Notes under the pieces: generated by a model
What the model saw: the letters and a program-made list of their open reading frames with translations, nothing else
What the model was told of the DNA's origin: nothing
Database searches by the model: none
Shown: in pieces, positions 49,047 to 59,304 of the stretch
How positions within the stretch are numbered: the stretch's first letter is position 1
Layout: every line of letters begins with the position of its first letter
Assembly (NCBI GenBank): GCA_023614405.1
Contig: CM042696.1
Span: 336,465,211 to 336,529,210, forward strand
Length of the DNA stretch: 64,000 nt
DNA from: Avena insularis
Lineage: Eukaryota > Streptophyta > Magnoliopsida > Poales > Poaceae
Reading direction: 5' to 3'
Position numbers and translations under genes: made by a program

Positions 49047-49608
49047 TATCAAGTAAGAGCGGTAAGTTCTTCGCAATTGAGTAGTAGTAGGGATGATCTC
49101 GAATCCTTATCAATGAGGATGTTTTGTTAAGTTTCTATAGAGAATCCTTACCTCGGAAAGAGGACGGCATCGCCGGTTCCTTCTGCTGCAGATTTTCCGC
49201 AATCTGTGGAAGAGTTGCTTCTATCCTGGGATAGGATCAAGTAAGAGAGGTAAGTTCTTCACAATTGAGTAGTAGCAGGGATGATCTCGAATCCTTATCA
49301 ATGGGGATGTTTTGTTAAGTTGCTATAGAGAATCCTTACCTCGGAAAGATTATGATATCGCTTGTTCGTTCCGCTGCAGATTTTCTACAATCTGCGGAAG
49401 AGTTGTTTCTCTTCTGCTGATGGGATCAAGTAACAGAGGTAAATTCTTCTCAATTGAGTAGTAGCAGGGGTGATCTTGAATCCTTATCAATGAGGATGTT
49501 TTGTTAAGTTGCTATAGAGAATCCTTACCTCGGAAAGAGGACGGCACCGCCTGTTCGTTCTGCTGCAGATTTTCTACAATCTGCGGAAGAGTTGTTTCTC
49601 TTTTGCGA
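49047..49608 (-). repeat. Three tandem 188-bp copies of the gene B first-exon region
   Basis: GAATCCTTATCAATG starts at 49101, 49289 and 49478 (steps of 188 and 189 bp). On the minus strand each copy holds TTTCCGAG|GTAAGGATT, a near-perfect 5' splice site (about 49146, 49334, 49523), preceded by CTGCAGCAGAACGAAC-like leader. So the non-coding first exon and its donor appear three times. On the plus strand the copies also carry (G/A)(A/C)GGTAAGTTC, another good donor pattern. The rightmost copy joins a C/T-rich leader up to about 49680, where array IV begins. Confidence 0.85.
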
Positions 49609-49689
49609 ATGCATAGTAGAGGAAGCAGATGAAGGATAATTAGATACAATAACGGAGAACCGTGTTTCCCATCATCCATAATAACTGTT

Positions 49690-49960
49690 GTAATGCCCGA
49701 TTTTATTAACGATCCGCAGTGCATACTATGTACACGGGCAGTACACCTCGCTGTGCATAGCAGGTGGGTGCATTGTACGGTCATTATGGACTGCCTGATT
49801 GTATATAGCACTGCCATCTATACTGCACAACACTTCTTTCAGATGAATAAGCAACTAGTATTCAGTACAATGCAACAATTATGGACTGCCCGATTGTATA
49901 TACGATGCAATGCTCTAATATTTGTCGTGCAAAACCTTTGTTGGACTGCTCAAATTCTTC
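49690..49960. repeat. Array IV: one diverged copy of the array V unit
   Basis: GCAGTGCATACTATGTACAC followed by GCATAGCAGGTGGGTGCATT and TACGGTCATTATGGACTGCC matches, in order and orientation, the unit at 57841-57900 and 58431-58490. Two weaker ACTGCC blocks follow. It fills the short gap between the 3' end of gene A (50096) and the first-exon repeats of gene B. Confidence 0.8.
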
Positions 49961-50095
49961 ACCAGCGTAAATCATTAATGGAAATTCGTTATTTTCAATT
50001 AAAATGAATATACAATCACATACTAAACAAGCAAATTCATTGTCAAAACAAATTTATAAATTTAATGATCCGACAATGGTCTGAAATTTGAAATG

Positions 50096-53000
50096 TTAAT
50101 AATCCCTATTACAATTAATTCGGACTATTCTTTGGAGTTCCAACAATTCCATCGATAAATTTCTAGTCATGCCAGAAATACATGTCGGGAATTTGTTTCT
50201 GTATGAAGCAGCGTTATTCATCATATTCATCACTCCTGTGAATAAAAAAAACAAATAAAACTTCACTGAATGTTGACCGACACTGAATAAATAGTTTTTA
50301 TTTTGATACAATTATAAAAGTACATACATCTGTATTGATAGACAAGTTCCTTAATCTTTCTTGTGTACTTTTCATTGAACCTTGACATAACCATGTCAAA
50401 CGTCAGTTGTTCCCGCAAGGCTTTAGTATTAGTCTATATAAATAAAAGTTCATATCAAATAAATTATAATTTAATGTAGTTTAATACTAGTGCAAGTACG
50501 AAATTAAGTCTGCCTCGATATTATACTTACAGACTGGAACCAATGGTCCACAACACCATCGTAAGATTTGAGCAACCTCAGCAAACCTACTCCGCTATCT
50601 TTCCTGCTCATTTCATAGACATACCTATATTTCAGTTACCTGTTTGATATATAAATTTTAATAGGGCAAGGATCACGCAGTGTTAATGATACTTAACTGG
50701 TTTTCATTATCAGATATCCACTGAACAGGTGTGGTTCTCATATTTCAAAATTCAACCTTGTACGAAAAACTGTATGCTTCTTCAAACGCAAGCTTAAAGT
50801 TGTTTATCACAATGGTTGCTTCCTCTTCAACAGTCTCATTCATGGCGTTCGAACAAACAGTATCATATTTCCGACCTTGAAGGTCAGCAATCACGGCATA
50901 CCACAAATCATTTGGCCGTAGAGGTATGATGATCTAAACAAACAAAGATCCCAAACAATTAAGTTGCAGATCTAAAAACAATGTCACCGGAAAATAACGT
51001 AGACAGTAAAATTTAAAAATTACCATTGATACATTCGCCAGGTTCCATCCAGTGGGATTCTCTGATAAGTATCGTTTAAACGATCTTGGATTAAATTCTG
51101 GCCTTGTGAGCAAAAGCTAATTACGTAATTTTTTAGAAAAAAACAAACCAGTTAATAGAAATCATAATTTCTGAGTTCATGGATCGATGGATGGATGTTC
51201 AGTCGCACGTGAAAACATGTATAGATAGAATGTGTGTTACTAGAAAAACTTTGTACGTGCACTTATCGCATCTTCGTGCGTCATTATGTACCTAATTGGG
51301 AACAACTCATGATTGTGTTGATTATTATCTAGGTTGTGTTTCTGTTCTGTCATGACCAGCATTGCCATATAATTCATTACGTGTGAATTAACACTTCCAT
51401 AAACCTGAATTGATAAACCAAACACTCTCTGGCACGCCCATTTCTTCCTGCACAGAACCACCTTATCGCTGGTAGAATACAGAAAAATAGAATCGAAATA
51501 CTCCATTATTACAATGCGATGAAAACAATTAAATATATTGTCGTAGTAAAGTATGCGAGACAAAACGTTACCATCTCGCCTTTTGTTTCGGAGTGGTCTC
51601 TACAATGTATTCAAATAGAGCTACTTCAACATCTTTTAATTGTTTCACAGCAGGATAAGGAATTCGGCGGCGATTAATGCCTGTTCTTGTTTCAGCATTG
51701 TCAGCATTGTTTTTTTGCATAGCTGATTCAATGCTTGGTATAGATGCTGATGCAAAAGATACATGTCTTCTACAAGCTTCCTGCTCAAATGATCCTCTAG
51801 CAGTGCGGAATGATACATTATTATGCTGCAGTCTAGGGTCTCGAGAGCTTTCTCGTTCAGGACAGCTTCTTGTGTAGCTGGGTTGTTGGTTTCCACTATT
51901 TCTCAAAATTGACCTCGGCATACTCGAGGATCTTGTATTTTCGTTGTACATTTGACTGCTAGCAACGCCAAGGACTGTAAGCTTGGTGCATTAGTCTGAC
52001 AGAGTAACTACTGCCTGGTAGTTGGCTCTGAGATACTGCCATCCCAGTAGTAGCATATGTTGCCTCGTACTACTGTTGCATTTGTATGCGTGAACACAAA
52101 TTTGAATATTGACTTGATGTATGAAAATTGCTGTGATGTGTATTTCCTAGATATTCGGAGTCATGGTCTTGCAATGTTGTTCTTGAGTTTGTTCCGCTTC
52201 CTCCGTCCTAGCCTATGAAGCCACATCCATCCATTGATTTGTTCTATTCTGCAATCTTATCCGATCTTGTTGTCTCTGTATACCTTCTGCTATTCAACAT
52301 GTTAGGAACCTGTTTGGATGTCTGCTGCACAACATGCTGCGGTTGGACATATTTCTCTCCTGATCCAGCATTCCAATAGAAAGTTGGATGGCAGGTTGCG
52401 CTACTATTTGACTTATTAATTGTATCTACCAAAAATTGTGCATGATTAGCAGAGATGTTTTCACTGTGAGTGCTCCTATTGACTCTTGGTATCTGAGTTG
52501 CAAAATTAGGAGTTGCCGTACCGTTATACCTTTTCCTGTTATCTGTGGTTTCATTTGTAAGTGAATCTCTTATGTTGGAATTGATTCCTCCACATAAATT
52601 ATCGGTACTTGAACCTCTTATGCTAGAATTGGTTTCTCCAGAGAAATTTTTCATGGAAGAAGCTCCATTAATTGGTGTATAACTTTTGGCAGACTGCTGA
52701 AGCTACACAGAATGGGAGAATGTTCTCGTGTCGCCATTGTCATTGCCTAAGTTTATATTTTTCAGTGTCATAGACATGTCTGCCACTGACGTGATGCCAC
52801 TTATTGATATAGAACCATATGAATCATAATTACCAGAGACTTGTCAGTCGTGTTGAATACCAGATGAATGCACATTTGCATATACTGGTCCGTACGTTTC
52901 ACTTGACAGACGGTTAAGTTGTGTTCGATTAGTTTCTATTTCAGGCTGCGCTGTTAAAGTGATAACAAGTTTTTCTTTCGCTCTCTGCTTAAGGTCAGCC

Positions 53001-55879
53001 AGATCCGAAACTTTTGTCCAAAATTCATCATTTCCATCCCAGAAGAAAACGAATCATCAATGTTATCTTCTGTCTTCTGTTTCTTTGAAATGCGATCACC
53101 ATAAACAAGATCAAACTCAAATTGTAGTGATCTCACAACCACCAGTTTTTCACCGAGACAGTTGGAGTTCTGTAAGAGCTAAAATGTATCAGTAACATTT
53201 GCAGCAGGCTGCCTCTCTTCTTCTTGATCACTTGCATGATGACTTGGTCCTGCTTCCGCACTTGGAATGCAAAGGCTTGCATTCAAGCGGTTGAAAACAT
53301 CCGGATCAGGCACATGAACATGTTGTGGGTTGGAAATTTGTAGCTGCCTTTCGTAATTTTCAATATCCAGTTTTTGCACAGGAACTGTAACTGGATATGT
53401 ATTGTCAGACGATGCAACATGCACCGAACCAGCAGCTTCTGCACCGACCTGTACCTTAAGGTGGTTCAAGCTCATCATTTGAGCATCACGTAACATATGT
53501 TCAGAACCAGGTAGTCTCTCATCAAAAGTATCTTTTGAGGAATGAGTTGCTGACTGAATTCTTGATCTTTCTTCATTGTCAAATGTATTTGACACGCCAT
53601 TGGATACAACCGACACGGTAATCTGTGCATTAGTTCTGTTCCATTGAGATGCTGCTTCTGACACATGAACTGTATCTGCAGTGTCCATCTTGTTCATTGC
53701 ATGCTCTATACACCTTGTTCCTGACGAAAGCTCTGCCCGAGATTCATTTTCAGTACATGTAATGGAAGTCGCTGCACATACTGTACTAGTGTTGCCCTGA
53801 ACAATAATTGTATGAACTTGCTGATTTTCAACTGAAGTTTCACTTGTTGCTACACAATTTGTAGCTGTAGCAGGCTTAGCCATCATCCCGTTACCAGAAC
53901 CCTGACCTGCATATTCTGTGACAAATTGCATGGATTGCGTTGAACTTGGGATAGGAATTATCACTTCATCTGACCGCAGGACGTCAGCAGTAGCACTACA
54001 ATCGGTTGGTTCACAGTTCATCTTTTGTAATTGTTCAATTCTGGACAAATTATCACTTGTCGGTAACATATGTACCAGGGCCTCGCAACAAGATTCCAAC
54101 TCCTGCATATTTTTCATATTTTCAGGGGATCCATAACTTTGGTCTGCAGAAGTTAACTTGACAAGCAGCTCACAGTCTTCTGCTAGCCTTCTACATACAG
54201 ATGTTAGCCTATATGTTGATTTATCCAGCACACTGCCTTTGTCTTCAACATCGCGCTCATTATCTTCTCTTACGTATAGGGACCCTTGAGGTGTAGAGTA
54301 GATACTCCTGTTGAGCATAGATATTCTAGAAATCTTTCTAATGTTGCTCTTCATATTGAGATTCATCACAAACAACATGTCAGCATACATGTCCATCACT
54401 ATGTCCTGTATTTCTCTAGCAGCCTAGAAGTTTTGACATTATAAGCATTATTGCTATCGCCTATTTTTAATATCATAAATATAACAGTGCACTACCGAGA
54501 TAACTGAATAAGTAACACTATGATCAAACACCAGTAGTATGGTTACCTAATTAAACCTAGTATAACATGCAGTTGTAGAAAGAATGTTCATCCTGGTAGG
54601 AAGTAGCTAAAGCAGGCAGAAAAATCGCAAAATGCAACGATGAGAGAATTTAATACTCTACTAGAACAAGATAGAGAAATAAAAAACATGAATGCTTAAG
54701 GTCAAGTAGGTAATGTATATGTAGAACACAAACACAAGAAGATTCGTCATGATCACGAATGAAAGAATTGTGAAGATTATAACATTTCTTACCTCCGCAT
54801 GCATAAGTGGGTCTGTTCCAAACATTTCAATGAAAGTTGTAACATTCCGAATTATCTCTTCATTCAGCTCGGCATTACAAAACATAGTTTCATTTATATC
54901 CATCAATTGCATATTCAACATGGACAAAACAGAAAATACGATACAATAATATGAGTAAGAAGCAACAAGACCATAGTAATAATTGCACATAATATGAATA
55001 ACTATGGGATTCTTGCCTTGTGAACACCATAAACGTTTTGTTGATGAGGCATCTGGTCAAGACTCTCATATAACGCCATATTTTCAGTTGTCTAGAGAGA
55101 TATTCTAGGCAGTGCATGTCCTAGAAGCAGAGCATTTGTGTCCAGTAGTTCAAAGTACATTACCTGCATTGAAATTGTTACAACCATATTAAAACAACAA
55201 ATCCACAGAAACTAGTGTCAACTAATATTATAGAAAATAAGTATCACGGTGGGTAACTAACCGGGATAATTGGAAGGAAACCACCAAGTGCACCTTTCAA
55301 ACCATTTTTCTGGAAACTGTCAATACAACTAATGAGCTTGTTGAATGCAGCAAGACACCAGTCATAGGAGTCAATCTCATCAGACACTCCAATTGCAGAG
55401 AAGTAGTCTAGGCTGGCTCCATCATATGTGCTCGGACACAGCATAACAGTGTTTGCAAATAGAACAAAACATGTTTTGAATTGAGATCCTACCAGGTTAG
55501 GAGTAATCATCTTTTCGAGCTCACTGATAGTTGGTGTTGGCCCTGCACAATGAGTTAATTCTCTGACCATATCGCGTATCCATTGCGAACACGCCTTCTT
55601 TATGGTTCTACCCCCAAATGGGATGCCAAGTATCTTGTTGAAGTGAAAGGGCTTCAGTTCAAAGCCGCATCCGTTGGGAAATTCAAAATTTCTTGTAGTA
55701 AAGTTAAAGTGAGCAACAAGCCACAAAACTAGTGACCTTGGAAACTCTTCACAGCACATACCAAGCATACCATCAAATTGTATACTCCTTAGCAAAACCT
55801 TCTGGTCATTAGTTAGCCTTTTCACCAGTTTTATAAACTTTGGAAGAGATAACTGAGTGGTGAAAACATGATCAGCCAT
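50096..55879 (-). pseudogene. Ulp1-like gene A (plant-mobile-like domain plus C48-like domain)
   Basis: ATG 55879 follows CATACAG. The first exon (55263-55879) encodes the shared N-terminal domain: MADHVFTTQLSLPKFIKLVK, EEFPRSLVLWLVAHF, ILGIPFGGRTIKKA. Next are a small exon with DINETMFCNAELNEEIIRNV (54790-54903, donor GAG|GTAAGA) and a long Ser/Thr/Asn-rich exon (53179-54426). Low-complexity segments with several frame changes follow (51571-53160). The peptidase part: WACQRVFGLSIQVYGSVNSH (near 51430), FNPRSFKRYLSENPTGWN (near 51070), IIPLRPNDLWYAVIADLQGR (from 50933) and SRKDSGVGLLRLL (near 50590). Here the catalytic His is Leu (50904-50906), Asp aligns with Cys, and the Asp-Cys-Gly block is Asp-Ser-Gly (50594-50596). 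A stop (TAG) in the exon near 55093 and the frame changes suggest a pseudogene. It ends at 50096. Confidence 0.7.
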
Positions 55880-56229
55880 TTCTGTATGAGTATTTTTTTT
55901 CTGTAGACAGGGTAAAAAACAAGTTATCAGTTAACAAGGTATGGATTTTTTTAGTAAGTCATATATGTCAGATTTCAAAGTTATAAATTCGATGCAGCAC
56001 ATAGGATAGAACCATTACCAAAAAATAATTTGAAATTCAAAACAAAATTCACCTCGCAAACACTATACAATGATCATAAATGAAATAATAAACAGAAATT
56101 GAAGCGTGCTTAACCAACACTTGTCCAATATTGTTCTTAATTAGGGTTGTGCAAGTAATATATCACTAGCAACAAACACTTTCGTCGTGAGCGCGGAAAG
56201 ATTTATATGAAGTAGCTAAACATATGCAT

Positions 56230-56420
56230 AATACAGAGATCTACACATGAGCTAGACGGAAAATCAACCTCCTGGGATACGACGAATCACATAGACATGG
56301 AGGGATGCGAGATGAATAGATAAACTTCGCCAGTTGAAGTAGATTTGAAAACGTGGAAGAACAACCCTGAAAGAAGAACAAGGAGAGAACAACGTTTGTT
56401 AAACGCTATATCCGCCTATC
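56230..56420 (-). promoter_or_regulatory. Likely non-coding first exon of gene A
   Basis: On the minus strand a T/C-rich leader (GTTGTTCTCTCCTTGTTC) runs to a possible donor CAGGAG|GTTGAT near 56270. Like genes B and C and the B3 gene, gene A would then have a non-coding first exon and a start codon just after the first acceptor. No clear TATA box was found. Array V begins directly upstream. Confidence 0.35.
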
Positions 56421-56499
56421 GCAACCCGTGATTCTTGAGAAACAAGAAGGTCCTTATTAATGAACCAATACCGCATATGTCAGAGCTCTACTTTGTTTA

Positions 56500-58930
56500 C
56501 CAGCATTATATTAGTAGTATCCTGAAGCACTCCATAGGCTGTGCATTCTCTGTTTACAAGCAGTACACTGCCATTTCATATTATCTTTCACCGAGCAGTG
56601 CATAGTAGGTGAAAAACGAAAAGGTCCTCATTATTGAAACAAGACCCCACACGTCAGAAGTCTACATCGATACAGATAATGTTTCGCAGTGCATAGCAGG
56701 TAGGGTGCATTGCACGGTCATTGAACTGCCATTGAATCTTGTCTTGCACCATACGTACAGCACCTTATGAACCATTTATCAGGAAGTTCATACGTATTTG
56801 AATGGCAATGCATACCTCATTTTAACCGCATTATTGTAGTAGTATCCTAAAGCGCTTCGTAGGTATTGTATACTTTGTTTACCTGCAGTGCATATAAGTG
56901 TGTGTAGCATGCGGGGTGCATTATACGGTAAGTGCACTGCCATCGCATGCTATCTTGGACCTTTGCGCACAGCAGTTTACAAAGCATTTCTAAAGCAGTT
57001 CATACAGAGCTCTAGTGCAGTGCATCTTGTGTGCATGGCATTATAATGACAGTATGACAATGCACTCAACGAGAACTACATGATTGATATTCAATCCATG
57101 CATGTCGGTGTGCATAACAGGTGGGATTGCATTGCACGGGTAGTGCACTGCCATTTCATATTATCTTTCTCCGAGTAGTGCACAGTAGGTCAGAAATGAA
57201 AATGTCCTCGTTATTGAACCAAGAACCCACATGTCAGAACTCTACTTGGGTACAGATAACTTTAGGCAGTGCATCCTATGTGCACGCGCAGTGCACATCG
57301 CTGTACATAGCAGGTGGGGTGCACTGCACGGTCATTGCACTGCCATAGAATCTTGTCTTGCACCATGCATACAACACCTTATGAAGCATTTAGAGAACAG
57401 TTCATATGTACTTCATGGACAGTGCATACCTATTTTTAATCATGAAGCGCTCCGTTCACAGTGCATACTTTGTTTACCTGCAGTGCATAAAAGTGTGCGT
57501 AGCATGTGGGGTGCATTGTATGGTAAGTGCACTATCATCGCATGCTAACTTGGACCTTTGCGCGCAGCAGTTTACGTAGCATTTCGTAGGCACTTTATCT
57601 ATAGTTCACGCCAATGCATCTCGCTGTGCTTGGCATTATAATGACAGTATCACGAAGCACTTAACGAGTAATGCATCTCAGTGTATATAGTAGGTGGGAT
57701 TGAATTGCACGGCTAGTACACTGTCATCTCATATTATCTTTCACCAAGCAGTGCACAGTATGTGAAAAACGAAAAGGTACTAATTATTGAACCAAGACCC
57801 AACATGTCAGAAGTCTATATCGATACAGATAACGCTCAGCAGTGCATACTACGTACACGGGCAATGCACCTCGCTGCGCATAGCAGGTGGGGTGCATTGC
57901 ACGGTCATTGAACTGCCATAAAATCTTGTCTTTCACCGTGCGTACAACACTTTATGAAGCATTTAGAAGGCAGTTCATATATACTTTAATGGTAGTGCAT
58001 ACCTGTTTTTAACCGCATTGTATTAGTAGTATTCTGAAGCGCTCCGTAGGCAGTGCATACTTTGTTTACATGTAATGCATACAAGTGTGCGTAGCATGTG
58101 GGGTGCATTGTATGGTAAGTGCACTGTCATCGCATGCTAACTTGGACATTTGCGCGCAGCAGTTGTTTAGCATTTCATAGGCAGTTTATCTACAGTTCAC
58201 GTCAATGCATCTCGTTGTGCTTGGCATTATAATGACATTATCACGAAGCACTTAACGAGCAGTGCATCTCAGTGTATATAGCAGGTGGGATTGAATTGCA
58301 CGGCTAGTATACGGCCATCTCATATTATCTTTTACCAAGCAGTGCACAGTAGGTGAAAAACGAAAAGGTACTAATTATTGAACCAAGACCCAACATATCA
58401 GAAGTCTACATCGATACAGATAACGTTCAGCAGTGCATACTACGTACACGGGTAGTGCACCTTGCTGCGCATAGCAGGTGGGGTGGATTGCACAGTCATT
58501 GAACTGCCATAGAATCTTGTCTTGCACCGTGCGTACAACACTTTATAAAGCATTTAGAAGGCAATTCATATGTACTTCAATGGCAGTGCATACCTGTTTT
58601 TAACCGCATTATATTAGTAGTATCTTAAAGCGCTCTGTAGGCAGTGCATACTTTGTTTATATGTTGTGCATATAAGTGTGCATAGCATACGGGGTGCATT
58701 GTACGGTAAGTGCACTGTCATCGCATGTTATCTTGGACCTTTGCGCACAGCAGTTTACAAAGCATTTCATAGGCAGTTCATCTAGTTCACGGGCACTGCA
58801 TCTCATTGTGCATGGCATTATAAAAGAAGTATCACAAAGCACTCACGATCAGTGCATCCGTTGTATACGAGCAGTGCATCTCGGTGCACATTGCTGGTTG
58901 TATATGAGCAGTGCAAAGCGGATAAACAAA
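56500..58930. repeat. Array V: GCAGTGCA-rich array with a higher-order unit of about 590 bp
   Basis: The landmark GCATAGCAGGT recurs at about 56697, 57311, 57884 and 58475 (steps 614, 573, 591). Each higher-order unit contains three related sub-units of about 190 bp that begin (G)GGTGCATTGCACGGT and continue with ACTGCCAT and CTTGCACCGTGCG or similar. The sub-units resemble array II units in the same orientation. The array fills the space between the divergent gene A and the transposase gene, so it may act as a shared control region. ORFs in it are by-products. Confidence 0.9.
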
Positions 58931-59304
58931 GCCACAAAACCAAGTACAAATATACTGCCTCTCCCCTGGCGAAGAACTGGTACGACAGTAGACCCCGCAT
59001 ATATGTCGCTATGAATATTGAAGTGTTCTTCTTGGGAAAGCGGTAATGCATTTTCGTACTTAATTATGACCCACCTATTAGACAACTTGTTTTCTAGAGA
59101 TAAAACCTTTCCACCCGTCGTTGGTGTTTAAAGAAGGAAGGGAAGGTAGGAAACATATCTTCTTCAAACTATTATAACCAGCTAATGCTGGAACAACCCA
59201 TAACTTTCTTATCCGCCGCCGCCGCCCGCATGTCGATCTAGGGAAAGTTTGAACCACGCTTCAAAACAAGCAGTAACATATTTCCATTTCAGGAAGGCAA
59301 GGCA
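58931..59304 (+). promoter_or_regulatory. 5' flank and non-coding leader of the transposase gene
   Basis: GC-rich triplets (CCGCCGCCGCCGCCC near 59215) suggest a leader. The acceptor CATTTCAG at 59292-59293 precedes the start codon at 59305, so a non-coding first exon is likely to lie here. No clear TATA box was seen. Confidence 0.4.

Noticed and set aside
56500..58930. Arrays II and V as the two terminal inverted repeats of one element
   Set aside because: They are in direct, not inverted, orientation, and more old sequence (array I, the B3 gene) lies outside them.
58676..59085. ORFs of 60-112 codons crossing the end of array V
   Set aside because: They consist mostly of translated repeat units and lie on both strands, with no domain and no splice support.
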